Shown: positions 1-7,915 of the stretch, one piece after another
Layout of the letters: each line of letters starts with the position of its first letter
How positions within the stretch are numbered: the first letter of the stretch is position 1
Assembly (NCBI GenBank): GCA_025928435.1
Contig: JAICJM010000096.1
Span: forward strand, 1-14,032
Reading direction: 5' to 3'
DNA: 14,032 bases
DNA from: Thermoleophilia bacterium
GTDB lineage: Bacteria > Actinomycetota > Thermoleophilia > Gaiellales > JAICJC01
Position numbers and translations under genes: made by a program
Notes under the pieces: generated by a model
The model's input: the letters and a program-made list of their open reading frames with translations, nothing else
Databases searched by the model: none
Told to the model about the DNA's origin: nothing

Positions 1-95
1 GAGACAAGCGCGAGACACGCGCGGGCAACGTTGCAGATCACCCGGATCCACAGGGGCGCCTGAAACTGCATTTCGACCTCCGAGGTGCAGGAAGC

Positions 96-114
96 CCGGC
101 TGAGAGACGGCCGG
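96..114 (+). terminator. Possible weak rho-independent terminator at left edge
   Basis: A 5-bp stem CCGGC/GCCGG (96-100 with 110-114) and a 9-nt loop are followed directly by TTCTTT. The T-rich tail lies on the + strand, so it would serve a rightward gene ending before or near position 63, where one + frame has a TGA after 20 unrecognised codons. The stem is short, so this is tentative. The first 162 bases hold nothing else that I recognise. Confidence 0.3.
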
Positions 115-162
115 TTCTTTCAACCTAGGAGCGGTCCGGATATGCCATGTGGGCCGAACGAC

Positions 163-1773
163 CTATCTTGGGTCGCCCGACAGATGCTCCCGGCGGTGGA
201 GGTCGTGCTGCATCGCAAAGAGCGTCGCGGCGGCGCGCGTCGAGACGCCGAGCTTCCGGTAGATGTGCTGGATGTGGTGCCCTACCGTCCGCGGCGAGAC
301 GAAGAGCTGCCGGCCGATCTGCTTGTTCGTCTTCCCGGACGAGAGAAGCGCCAGGACCTCGACCTCGCGCGCCGTGAGTCCCGCGGGCCACTCCCGGCGA
401 CGCCGCGGCCGCGTCTCTTCGCCGGCGAGTACGAGCGCGACCGCCTCCCCGTCCAGCCGGCCCGAGGCCACCTGGTGCCGCAGCTCCGCGGCCGCCTGGT
501 GGTCGTCAAGGGCCGGTCGGTGGGGCCGTGGCTCACTCAACGCCTGGCGGACATCGGCGGCTGCGAGCAACCGATCTTCCAGCGAGAGCTGCGCCGCCCC
601 GACCCCGCGGTGATAGCCCGACCCGTCGAGGCGCTCGTGATGGGAGCCCGCGACGCGGGCGACTTCGAGGAGGTCCGGCACGCGGGCCAGCATCCGCTCA
701 CCGAGGTAGGCATGCAGGCGCACGATCTCCCACTCCCATCCCGTGAGCGCGCCGCGCTTCTCCCAGATGCTGTTCGCCACACCGGAGCGCCCCAGGTCGT
801 GAACCAGCCCGGCGCGCCACAGCACGTGGACGCGAGCGGCCGCAAGCCCGGCGGCCGCACCCGCCGCCGATGCCCGCTCTGCCACACCGCGCGAGTGCCC
901 CGTGAAGACCGGGGTCTTCAGATCGACGAAATCCGCCATCGCGGTCAGGGCTGCGTCGAGCTGTGATTCGGTCAGGTAGCGGCGCGCGACCGGCTCGGCG
1001 GCGATCACCGCATCCCAGGACTGCGTCTCATGGATTACATCGAAGAGCTCGCCGGCCTTTCGGAGAAACTCGCGAGCGACGTCGGGGTCGTACCGACCTC
1101 CCGAGCGGCGTTCGACCATCGCCTGTGCGGCGTCCAGTCCTCCCAACCGATGAAAGATCTCCGCGTCGCCGACCAGGGGGACGATCCGCGCCGAGAGCCG
1201 GAGCTCCCGGCCCGGCACGCCTGCAGGAACTCCCGCCCCGTCCCACCGTTCGTAGAGCTGGTCGAGGGCGTCGATCACATCGGGACGGAAGCCGAGCACG
1301 CCGGCCAGGCCGCGCGCGACCTCGCAGTGCGCCGCCGCCGAGCGCTCCTGGCCCGACGGGAGACGCGGCACCGCGGCGGCGAGCGTCCGCAGCCGCTGCA
1401 GCGGCGGCCGATCGGCACCTATCCGCCGAGCGGCGAAGTAGGCGAACTCGACCTTGCCCGTGTAGTCGAGCGCGGCGATCTCGCCGCGGGCCTTGAGCTC
1501 ATCGCCGAAGAGATGGGAGGCCTCGTGGGAATCGCCGACGCAGCCGATGCGCCGAAGAAGCGCGACGTCGTAGATCTCCGCCAGCTCGTCCTGGCTCACG
1601 CCGAGCGCGCGGCCGAACTCGACTGCGAGAAGACACGTGCGAAGGGCATGCTCCATCGGCTGCCCGATTCCGAGGTCGCTGGCCAGGGAGAGCGCCGAAA
1701 CCAGTTCCGCCAGGTGGGTGGACGTTCGCCGCTCGCCGGCGACCGCCCGGTCGGGCTCGGCCACGCGGCTCAT
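163..1773 (-). CDS. HD-GYP-like phosphohydrolase with C-terminal LuxR-type HTH
   Basis: This 536-aa protein matches the actinobacterial architecture of an HD/HD-GYP phosphohydrolase joined to a LuxR DNA-binding domain. The C-terminal HD-GYP unit (about 285-410) keeps the expected metal ligands: H293, H325-D326 in HDLGR, H354, H378-H379 in HHERLDGSGYH, and D407. The usual GYP is GYH here. The N-terminal half (about 15-210) looks like a degenerate second copy: YERWDGAGVPAG at 174-185 stands where HHExxDGxGYP would be, and the HD pair is missing. The LuxR/FixJ HTH spans about 465-520 (LTAREVEVLALLSSGKTNKQ then SPRTVGHHI). HD-GYP proteins usually hydrolyse cyclic dinucleotides, but the nucleotide is not visible from sequence. 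There is no receiver or membrane segment, so it should be a soluble transcription regulator. Its ATG overlaps the tetR stop (ATGA, 1770-1773), so the two are probably co-translated. Confidence 0.85.
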   Translation of the reverse strand: MSRVAEPDRAVAGERRTSTHLAELVSALSLASDLGIGQPMEHALRTCLLAVEFGRALGVSQDELAEIYDVALLRRIGCVGDSHEASHLFGDELKARGEIAALDYTGKVEFAYFAARRIGADRPPLQRLRTLAAAVPRLPSGQERSAAAHCEVARGLAGVLGFRPDVIDALDQLYERWDGAGVPAGVPGRELRLSARIVPLVGDAEIFHRLGGLDAAQAMVERRSGGRYDPDVAREFLRKAGELFDVIHETQSWDAVIAAEPVARRYLTESQLDAALTAMADFVDLKTPVFTGHSRGVAERASAAGAAAGLAAARVHVLWRAGLVHDLGRSGVANSIWEKRGALTGWEWEIVRLHAYLGERMLARVPDLLEVARVAGSHHERLDGSGYHRGVGAAQLSLEDRLLAAADVRQALSEPRPHRPALDDHQAAAELRHQVASGRLDGEAVALVLAGEETRPRRRREWPAGLTAREVEVLALLSSGKTNKQIGRQLFVSPRTVGHHIQHIYRKLGVSTRAAATLFAMQHDLHRREHLSGDPR

Positions 1774-2402
1774 CTGAGGTACACCGATCGGGGGGTGCTC
1801 GACGGCGCACGCACGCCGGCGGCCGCGAAGGCGACGAAGCGCGCGCTGGTGGAGGCGATGTCGCTGGGGTCGAACATCGCTCTGGCGGTGCCCTGTGCCG
1901 CGAGGAGGTACGTGATGATGGCGACGACGCAGCGGAGCCGCCAGCGGAGCTCCTCCTCGGGGACATCCGGAACGGCCAGCGAAAGCGCATCCAGAAACCG
2001 GGCCCCAACCTGGCTGAAAAGGTCGGTGATGATCCGGGAGACGACCTCCTCGGGCTCGGTATAGGAGCGCCCGAAAAAGCGCGCCATGATCGTTCCCCGT
2101 TCGCCAAGCTGGGCGATCAGCTCGAGGTCGGGCCGGATGAAGGCGGTCAGGACCGACTCGACGGACGGCGTCGGCTCGAGCGCGAGCACCTCGTCCAGCT
2201 GCCGCAGGCGCTCCTCGTTCACGGGGCGAACGATCCGCTCCAGGGTCGCGCGGAGCAGCGCCTCCTTTGACCCGAAGTGGTAGTGGATCGACGCCACGTT
2301 GACCTCGGCGGCGCGTGTAACCGAGCGAAGCGACGCGCCGTGAAACCCGTGCTCGGCGAACTCACGCTCCGCGGCATCGAGTATGCGCTCCTTCGCATCC
2401 AC
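1770..2402 (-). CDS. TetR/AcrR-family transcriptional repressor
   Basis: This 210-aa protein has the classic TetR N-terminus: helix 1 at about 4-20 (ERILDAAEREFAEHGF) and the HTH at about 24-47 ending in the hallmark IHYHFGSKEALL. The C-terminal ligand-binding/dimerisation region (about 60-205) is hydrophobic and variable, as usual, so the ligand is unknown. The gene is divergent from a DrrAB-type exporter and an MMPL transporter, the typical arrangement for a local repressor of efflux genes; regulation of those genes is inferred. The ATG at 2402 has no Shine-Dalgarno sequence and lies just after a predicted transcription start, suggesting a leaderless mRNA. The stop overlaps the downstream HD-GYP/LuxR gene by 4 nt. 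Confidence 0.93.
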   Translation of the reverse strand: MDAKERILDAAEREFAEHGFHGASLRSVTRAAEVNVASIHYHFGSKEALLRATLERIVRPVNEERLRQLDEVLALEPTPSVESVLTAFIRPDLELIAQLGERGTIMARFFGRSYTEPEEVVSRIITDLFSQVGARFLDALSLAVPDVPEEELRWRLRCVVAIITYLLAAQGTARAMFDPSDIASTSARFVAFAAAGVRAPSSTPRSVYLR

Positions 2403-2410
2403 CGAATCGC

Positions 2411-2439
2411 ATCATGGCCGAGCCATGGCCGGCTGTCAA
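2411..2439 (-). promoter_or_regulatory. Promoter of tetR-luxR operon, probably leaderless
   Basis: Read on the minus strand, a perfect -35 box TTGACA (2439-2434) is separated by 17 bp from CATGAT (2416-2411), a 4/6 match to TATAAT. The expected start of transcription (about 2402-2405) coincides with the ATG at 2402, and no Shine-Dalgarno sequence precedes that ATG. This is a sequence-based prediction; leaderless mRNAs are common in actinobacteria. Confidence 0.65.
2413..2427. promoter_or_regulatory. Candidate TetR operator (6-3-6 palindrome)
   Basis: The perfect inverted repeat CATGGC-CGA-GCCATG overlaps the -10 box of the tetR promoter and its spacer, where bound repressor would block RNA polymerase. 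CATGGCCG is also directly repeated at 2413-2420 and 2424-2431, and GCCATGGC (2422-2429) is itself an 8-bp palindrome. TetR proteins bind short palindromes next to their own start, so autoregulation is a reasonable inference. Nothing shows binding directly. Confidence 0.5.
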
Positions 2440-2444
2440 GCGAG

Positions 2445-2455
2445 TGTTTCAAACA
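2445..2455. promoter_or_regulatory. Second small palindrome in the divergent intergenic region
   Basis: TGTTT-C-AAACA is a perfect 11-bp inverted repeat in the AT-richer centre of the divergent region, upstream of the tetR -35 box and on the side facing the ABC operon. It could be a regulator site (TetR or the LuxR-type protein) for the rightward operon. No convincing -35/-10 pair for that operon was found; TTGCAA at 2457-2462 is the best -35 candidate, with a poor -10. Confidence 0.3.
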
Positions 2456-2546
2456 GTTGCAAGAAAATAGGTCAAAGAGCCGATGCGGTCGAGACGGCCG
2501 GCCGCTTTCCTGGATGGCAGCACACAACGACCACCAGGAGCTCTCA

Positions 2547-3530
2547 ATGGAACAACTCGCCACGATGCTGCCCGACGCGCCATCGGCCAGCGGCGTCCAC
2601 GCAGTCTCCGTCGAGGATCTGCGGAAGACCTATCCCGGCGGAGTCGAGGCGGTGCGCGGCATCACCTTCGATGTCGGCGCCGGCGAGGTGTTCGGCCTGC
2701 TCGGCCCGAACGGGGCCGGCAAGTCGACGACGATCGGGATGCTCACCACGACGATCCAGCCGACGGCGGGCGCGGCTCGCCTTGCCGGCATCGATGTGGC
2801 TCGCGACCCGATCCGTGCCCGTGCGCTCTCGAGCGTGGTCTTCCAGGATCCCGTCGTGGACAGGTCCCTGAGCGGGCACCGCAACCTCGAGGTTCACGGC
2901 CGGCTCTGGGGTGTCTCATCGTCCCGGGCACGCGAGCGGACGCGGGACTTGGCGGAAGGCCTGGGCATCTCGGACCTGCTGGCGCGGCCCGTCGCAACCT
3001 ACAGCGGCGGCCAGCGCAGGCGCCTCGAGATCGCCCGGGCGCTTCTCAGCGACCCCGAGATCCTCTTCCTGGACGAGCCGACGGTGGGACTCGATCCGCG
3101 CATTCGCCACGAGCTGCTGGACGTGATCGGCGACCTTCGCCGCCAGAGCGAGATGACGATCGTGCTCACCACCCACTACCTGGACGAGGCGGAGCGGCTG
3201 TGTGATCGCATCGCGATCATGCACGAGGGTCGGATCGCAGCGCTTTCGAGCCCCGAGGCGCTCCTCGCCAGCCTCGGTCCGGAGCTCGCCGAACTGCGGA
3301 TCGCCGGCGACCCGGACGATGCGCTCGAGACGCTCACGCGGGGAGGACTGGCCGGAGATGACTCGTTCGTCGTCGGCGCGAGCGTGATCGTGCCGCTGCA
3401 CGACCTGGGGGGCTCCGAGCTGATGCGGGCGCTCGAGCGACTCGCGATCCGAACGGCGGCGACGGCGGTTCGCCCACCCACCCTTGACGACGTCTACCTG
3501 CGGCTGACTGGGGATCACCTCGGCGGCTGA
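2547..3530 (+). CDS. DrrA-like ABC transporter ATP-binding protein
   Basis: This 327-aa ATPase belongs to the daunorubicin-resistance (DrrA)/ABC-2 exporter class. It supplies ATP hydrolysis to the membrane partner encoded next. Visible motifs in order: Walker A GPNGAGKST (53-61), Q-loop Q100, signature YSGGQ (152-156), Walker B ILFLDEP (172-178), D-loop GLDP (181-184) and switch H210. The extra C-terminal region (about 235-327, with DDVYLRLTG near the end) is typical of DrrA-type subunits. The frame stays open upstream to 2277, but the ATG at 2547 is preferred because AGGAG (2536-2540) sits 6 nt before it and the family-like sequence starts here. It heads a rightward operon, with a 20-nt gap to the permease. 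The substrate is not evident. Confidence 0.93.
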   Translation: MEQLATMLPDAPSASGVHAVSVEDLRKTYPGGVEAVRGITFDVGAGEVFGLLGPNGAGKSTTIGMLTTTIQPTAGAARLAGIDVARDPIRARALSSVVFQDPVVDRSLSGHRNLEVHGRLWGVSSSRARERTRDLAEGLGISDLLARPVATYSGGQRRRLEIARALLSDPEILFLDEPTVGLDPRIRHELLDVIGDLRRQSEMTIVLTTHYLDEAERLCDRIAIMHEGRIAALSSPEALLASLGPELAELRIAGDPDDALETLTRGGLAGDDSFVVGASVIVPLHDLGGSELMRALERLAIRTAATAVRPPTLDDVYLRLTGDHLGG

Positions 3531-3550
3531 CCACTCTCGAAGGAGCACTC

Positions 3551-4390
3551 ATGGCAACCATCGCCACTCACATCCCGGCTCGACCGGCGCGGCGTGGGAT
3601 CAGCTCGCCCGCGGCGCTGACCACCCTGGCCCGGCGGCGCTTCGCCCTCACGGCCCGTACGCCGCGCGAGATCTTCGTGCCGCTCATCACGCCGATCCTG
3701 TTCGCGGTCGTCATCGCCCCGGCGCTCAAGAACGCGCTGCACGCCGGCGACACATATCAGTCGTACGTCGCCGTCGGCACGATCGGCCTGCTGATCCCCC
3801 TGAACATGATGTTCTCGGGGATCGGCGTTCTCATCGACCGCGACAGCGGCGCACGCCGAGAGTTGCTTGCGGCGCCGATCTCGCGGTCGCTGCTCGTGCT
3901 CGCCAATCTCGCGGTCGCGCTCCTCGTCACGGGCTTTCAGGTGGTGACGCTGATCGCCGCCGCGCTCGCTCGCGGGATCGCCTTCCACACCAGCGCGACC
4001 GGCGTCGCCTGGACGATTGCCGCCGCCGTGCTGTTCGGCGTCGGCATGTACGGCATCGCCGAGACGCTCGCCAACCGCATCCCACGCCAGGAGGAGTACA
4101 TCGCCCGGCTTCCGGCCGTCGCGATCGTCCCGTGGTTCCTGGCCGGATCGCTCTTTCCGATCACGGCCCTTCCCCAGGGGCTGACCTACCTGGCGAAGGT
4201 GCTTCCGCTGACCCACGCCCTGGCACTGATGCGCTACGGGCTGCTCGACGACCCGTCCGCCCTCTCGAACATCTGGGGGATGAGCAACCCGGCCGAGATG
4301 GCTGCGCTCAGCCTCGGCGTCGTTGCCCTGTTCGGAACCGCCCTGACAGCCGCGTCGATCCGGGTCTTCCGTCGCATGGCAGTCGGCTGA
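3551..4390 (+). CDS. ABC-2 type (DrrB-like) exporter permease
   Basis: This 279-aa integral membrane protein has about six hydrophobic segments (roughly 42-60, 72-95, 113-140, 150-172, 187-206, 250-270). The segment after the second helix, DRDSGARRELLAAPISRSLL (97-116), is the characteristic cytosolic loop of ABC-2/DrrB permeases that contacts the ATPase. The C-terminal half has the usual AGSLFPITALPQ and LPLTHALALMR elements. The start follows a strong AGGAG (3541-3545). It is 20 nt downstream of the ATPase and 27 nt upstream of the MMPL gene, each with its own ribosome-binding site, so the three were probably transcribed together. It likely exports a hydrophobic small molecule or lipid with the ATPase; the substrate is unknown. 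Confidence 0.9.
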   Translation: MATIATHIPARPARRGISSPAALTTLARRRFALTARTPREIFVPLITPILFAVVIAPALKNALHAGDTYQSYVAVGTIGLLIPLNMMFSGIGVLIDRDSGARRELLAAPISRSLLVLANLAVALLVTGFQVVTLIAAALARGIAFHTSATGVAWTIAAAVLFGVGMYGIAETLANRIPRQEEYIARLPAVAIVPWFLAGSLFPITALPQGLTYLAKVLPLTHALALMRYGLLDDPSALSNIWGMSNPAEMAALSLGVVALFGTALTAASIRVFRRMAVG

Positions 4391-4417
4391 CCTCGAACTC
4401 CGAAGGAGACCACTCAA

Positions 4418-6568
4418 ATGCTCACCGTTGCCCGGTGGTCCGTGAACCACCGTCGCCTCGTCATCGTTGCCTGGATCACCGCCCTCGTCACGCTCATGGG
4501 CGCAAGCCACATCGCCGGCAACAGGTTCGCCAACAACCTCACTCTCCCCGGCACCGACTCGACCAAAGGCGTAGATCTGCTCAAGTCGAGCTTCCCGAGC
4601 GCCTCCGGAGACCAGGACCAGATCGTCTTCCACACCACGGCCGGGTCGATCAACAGCCCCGGGTCGCGGGCGCGGATCGCCGGCACGATCAGAAGCATTC
4701 GGCATCTCCCCCATGTCGTCTCCGCCGTCAGCCCCTTCACCCAGCCGGGAGCCGTGGCTCACAACGACCGAACGGCGTTCGCCACGCTGACGTTCGACGA
4801 GCAGGCCGGCGACCTGCCCGAGGCGGCGATCACGCAGGTCATCACGAACGCCCAGGCCCAGGCCACGCCGAGCTTCGACATCCAGCTCGACGGCTTTGCG
4901 ATCACCTACGCCGAGAAGCCCTCGCTGGGCGCGGCGACCGCCATCGGCCTCGCCGCCGCAATTGTGGTGCTGCTGCTCACGTTCGGCTCGCTGCTCGCGA
5001 TGGGGCTTCCCATCGTCACCGCCCTGTTTGGGCTCGGCTCGGGCGTCGCCCTGGTCACGATCCTCGGCCACGTCGTCGACACGGCGTTCTTCGTCCCGCA
5101 GATCGCGGCGATGATCGGCCTCGGCGTCGGCATCGACTACGCCCTGTTCATCGTCACCCGCTACCGCGATGCCTACGTGGCCGGAAACGGCGACGGCCAC
5201 GCTGCACTCGAAGCGGCGACGGCCACCGCTGGCCGGGCGGTCCTCTTCGCCGGCGCGACGGTTGTCGTGGCACTGCTCGGCATGCTCGCGCTCCAGGTCA
5301 GCTTTCTCTACAGCATCGGCATCGCCGGCTCGATCGCCGTCGTCCTGATGATGATCGGGTCGGCGACGCTCCTTCCAGCCCTGATCAGCCTCGGCCCCGA
5401 CCGGCTGGCCCGGCGCCGCCGCTTCGGTCGGAGGACAACCGCAGGCCCGACACTCATCTCGCGCTGGGTCGCGGGTGTTCAGCGACGCCCGTGGACCGCG
5501 GCAATCGCAGCGACCGCGCTCATGCTCGCCCTCGCCGTCCCCGCAGCGTCGCTTCGGCTCGGCCTGTCCGACTCCGGCACCGATCCCACCCATACCACGA
5601 CGCGCAAGGCCTACGACCAGCTCGCGTCGAGCTTCGGACCGGGCTTCAACGGGCCGCTCCAGATCGCGGCGACCTCCCCGGCCGGTCAGCCACGGACGCT
5701 GGCCGCCAGCATCAGGTCGGCGCTTCGCGGGACGGCGGGCATCGTCTCGGTGACCCCGGCCCACGTTTCGCCCAACGGCCACACCGTCGAGCTCCTGGCC
5801 TACCCACGATCCGCGCCGCAGAGCCAGGCGACGGCAGACCTCGTCGACCACCTGCGCTCCGACGTGCTCGGCCCGCTCGCGACACGGACCCACGCGGTGA
5901 TCCATGTCTCCGGGCGCACCGCGACGGCAGTCGACTTCGGCAACACCATCTCGCGGAAGCTGCCGCTCTTCCTCGCCGTCGTCATCGCCATCTCAGCGCT
6001 GCTTCTCCTGGTGGTGTTCCGCTCGCTAGTCGTCCCGGTGCAGGCCGCGGTCATGAATCTGCTCTCCATCGGCGCATCGATGGGTGTGGTCACGGCGCTC
6101 TTCCAGAAGGGCTGGTTCGCAAGCCAGACCGGCCTGCAGGCGGGGCCGATCGACGCGTACATCCCCGTCGTCGTCTTCGCGATCGTGTTCGGGCTCTCGA
6201 TGGACTACCAGGTGTTTCTGGTCAGCCGCATCCGCGAGTTCTGGGTCGACCACGGTGACGCAACGGGCTCGGTGACGAGCGGCCTGGTCGCCAGCGGACG
6301 CGTCGTCACGGCCGCCGCTGCGGTCATGATCGCCGTCTTTCTCTCCTTCGTCGGAGGCGACCAGCGGCCGCTGAAGATGCTCGGAGCGAGCCTCGCGACG
6401 GCGGTCTTCCTCGATGCCGTCGTCGTCCGCATGGTGCTCCTGCCTGCCGTCTTCGAGCTGCTCGGCCGCCACGCCTGGTCGATGCCGCGCTGGCTCGAGG
6501 GTCGCCTCCCCCGCCTGGTAATCGAGCCGGCTGTCGCACCCGAGCCGACCCCGGGGGCGGGCGACTGA
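4418..6568 (+). CDS. MMPL/RND-family transporter
   Basis: This 716-aa protein shows the two-fold RND layout. Each half has one helix (about 12-32; 358-378), an extracytoplasmic domain (about 33-165; 380-512) and then a block of five helices (about 170-325; 514-682). The paired GVGIDYALF (237-245) and GLSMDYQVF (592-600) motifs supply D240-Y241 and D596-Y597, which correspond to the Asp-Tyr proton-relay pairs of MmpL proteins, so proton-driven export is expected. It lacks the long C-terminal tail of mycobacterial MmpL3 and ends in a Pro-rich stub. GGAG (4404-4408 region) precedes the ATG at a normal distance. Its TGA overlaps the ATG of the sigma factor gene (TGATG). Lipids or hydrophobic drugs are likely substrates by family only. 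Confidence 0.93.
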   Translation: MLTVARWSVNHRRLVIVAWITALVTLMGASHIAGNRFANNLTLPGTDSTKGVDLLKSSFPSASGDQDQIVFHTTAGSINSPGSRARIAGTIRSIRHLPHVVSAVSPFTQPGAVAHNDRTAFATLTFDEQAGDLPEAAITQVITNAQAQATPSFDIQLDGFAITYAEKPSLGAATAIGLAAAIVVLLLTFGSLLAMGLPIVTALFGLGSGVALVTILGHVVDTAFFVPQIAAMIGLGVGIDYALFIVTRYRDAYVAGNGDGHAALEAATATAGRAVLFAGATVVVALLGMLALQVSFLYSIGIAGSIAVVLMMIGSATLLPALISLGPDRLARRRRFGRRTTAGPTLISRWVAGVQRRPWTAAIAATALMLALAVPAASLRLGLSDSGTDPTHTTTRKAYDQLASSFGPGFNGPLQIAATSPAGQPRTLAASIRSALRGTAGIVSVTPAHVSPNGHTVELLAYPRSAPQSQATADLVDHLRSDVLGPLATRTHAVIHVSGRTATAVDFGNTISRKLPLFLAVVIAISALLLLVVFRSLVVPVQAAVMNLLSIGASMGVVTALFQKGWFASQTGLQAGPIDAYIPVVVFAIVFGLSMDYQVFLVSRIREFWVDHGDATGSVTSGLVASGRVVTAAAAVMIAVFLSFVGGDQRPLKMLGASLATAVFLDAVVVRMVLLPAVFELLGRHAWSMPRWLEGRLPRLVIEPAVAPEPTPGAGD

Positions 6569-7395
6569 TGACCCTGCGCAACGACCTGGCGGTGCTCGAC
6601 CTCTACTTCCTCGACGTCTCGCGCCGGCGACTTCTGACCAAGCCCCAGGAGCGGGCCCTGGCGATGCGCATCGAGGCCGGAGACCGGGAGGCCAGGGCGG
6701 AGATGATCGAGTCGAACCTCCGACTCGTCATCTCCGTCGCCAAGCGCTACCGCTGCGATGGACTGGAGCTATCCGACCTCTTCCAGGAGGGAAGTGTCGG
6801 ACTGATCCGGGCGGTCGAGAAGTTCGACTGGCGGCGCGGTCTCAAGTTCTCGACGTACGCCGTCTGGTGGATTCACCAGTCGATCCAGCGGGCGATCGCG
6901 CAGCGCGGCCGTGCGATCGCCCTTCCCGTCCACGTCAGCCAGGAGCTGCGCAAGATCGACGCTGCCGAGCACCGCCTCGACGCGCGCGGCGACCAAACGG
7001 CCGACACGGCGGCGCTGGCGCAAGCGACCGGCATCCCTGAACCACGCGTGCGTGAGCTGCTCGGGTGGCGCAGGCCGGTGATCTCGTTCGATGCTCTGCC
7101 ACACCCGGACGCCGAGGTGGCGGGGAGCTCGCCCGGCAGGGCGCATGAGGAACCCGCTGCGACCGCGTTCGGACGGAACGCGGACCGGCGCGCGGTTGGC
7201 GACGCGCTCGGGCGGCTCCCGGAGCGAAGCCGAATGATCGTCGCGCTGCGCTACGGGCTCCTCGACGGCCGGCAGCGCTCGTTTCAGGACGTCGCACACG
7301 CGGTCGGCCTGCGACCCAGCCGGGTGCGCGAGATCGAGGACCAGGCACTCGCCCTACTTCGTCGTGACCCGGGCCTGCGGGCGCTCGCCGCCTGA
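6568..7395 (+). CDS. Sigma-70 family factor with altered region 4.2
   Basis: This 275-aa protein is a primary-like (group 2 type) sigma factor without region 1.1. Region 1.2 is at about 6-38, region 2 at about 49-116 (NLRLVISVAKRY, DLFQEGSVGLIRAVEKFDW, KFSTYAVWWI), region 3 at about 117-170 and region 4 at about 207-266. In region 2.4 the core-like WWIHQSIQR keeps the Gln matching E. coli RpoD Q437 (Q104), but R436 is His and T440 is Gln. In the region 4.2 recognition helix, RpoD's TRERIRQIE reads RPSRVREIE, so R584 and E585 are replaced by Pro and Ser. Different promoter preference is an inference. Its ATG overlaps the MMPL stop by 1 nt (TGATG), with no good Shine-Dalgarno sequence, implying translational coupling to the transporter. 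No anti-sigma gene is adjacent. Confidence 0.92.
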   Translation: MTLRNDLAVLDLYFLDVSRRRLLTKPQERALAMRIEAGDREARAEMIESNLRLVISVAKRYRCDGLELSDLFQEGSVGLIRAVEKFDWRRGLKFSTYAVWWIHQSIQRAIAQRGRAIALPVHVSQELRKIDAAEHRLDARGDQTADTAALAQATGIPEPRVRELLGWRRPVISFDALPHPDAEVAGSSPGRAHEEPAATAFGRNADRRAVGDALGRLPERSRMIVALRYGLLDGRQRSFQDVAHAVGLRPSRVREIEDQALALLRRDPGLRALAA

Positions 7396-7523
7396 GGGGT
7401 CAGCTTCGAGGAGCAGGGGCCGGCCGGCCGGGGCGAGATGGAACGACGAAACCCGCCACAGGAGTCATTCCAACCTGGGCACCGGAGCGGTCTGGCCCGT
7501 CGAGCGAGAAGCGATCTAGCTGA

Positions 7524-7541
7524 GCCGCTCTCCGGAGCGGC
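7524..7541. terminator. GC-rich hairpin downstream of the exporter/sigma operon
   Basis: GCCGCTC-TCCG-GAGCGGC forms a perfect 7-bp stem with a 4-nt loop, about 130 nt past the sigma gene stop. There is no T-tract, so it may be a GC-type terminator, an mRNA 3' stabiliser or chance. Apart from this hairpin and the palindromic CGGCCGGCCG at 7421-7430, I see nothing definite in 7396-7639. Confidence 0.3.
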
Positions 7542-7639
7542 CGATGTCGGCGCGCATCGCGGTCAGCCGGTGAGCGACTGGGCGCGTGCAACGCGTCGAG
7601 GACGTACGGTCGCCGTTTACTGGAGCCCATTCTCTGGGT

Positions 7640-7915
7640 TCACTCCGTCTGGAGCCGGTTCCAGTCGTGGACGCTGGTGAGTCTCCGCTCGGCGCCGTTT
7701 CGGGAGTCGACCAGCACCAGTTCGCACGCGCGTCCGCTCAGCAGCCTGATGGCGGTGGTGCGGTAGCGCTCTTGCATCGAATCGATTCGCGCGCCGAGGT
7801 GTCGGGCTTCCGTGCTGGTCAGCGCGTCGCCCGGTGGCGCCGGTGGCGGGGACGAGCCCGGGATGGGCCGCTTTTGATAGACGTTTCCCCGCACGGGCCG
7901 ATGTGGCCGCGCCAT
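7640..7915 (-). CDS. Hypothetical 91-aa protein
   Basis: I do not recognise this protein. The reading frame has coding-like third positions (about 40 of 45 codons in the C-terminal half end in G or C). The C-terminal part (about residue 33 onward: TSTEARHLGARIDSMQERYR, then a stretch rich in Leu/Val and charged residues) has a plausible soluble composition, while residues 1-32 are Pro/Arg-rich and less convincing. No Shine-Dalgarno sequence precedes the ATG at 7915, and a shorter product from the ATG at 7777 is possible. An overlapping leftward frame ends on this ATG with TGATG, but its own codon use is poor. It is isolated between the sigma gene and the zinc-ribbon gene. It could be a decayed gene. 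Confidence 0.38.
   Translation of the reverse strand: MARPHRPVRGNVYQKRPIPGSSPPPAPPGDALTSTEARHLGARIDSMQERYRTTAIRLLSGRACELVLVDSRNGAERRLTSVHDWNRLQTE

Noticed and set aside
85..966. 293-codon rightward frame opposite the HD-GYP/LuxR gene
   Set aside because: The opposing strand encodes intact LuxR HTH and HD-GYP motifs; this frame has no recognisable fold.
3515..5905. Very long open frame (796 codons) on the minus strand opposite the ABC permease and MMPL genes
   Set aside because: It mirrors the + strand genes. Its translation is Arg/Gly/Asp/Glu-rich low-complexity sequence with no domain, while the + frames encode clear ABC-2 and MMPL proteins.
7421..7430. CGGCCGGCCG palindrome, also present at 2495-2504, as a repeat element
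   Set aside because: Short self-complementary GC strings are expected by chance in DNA of this composition, and there is no flanking similarity.
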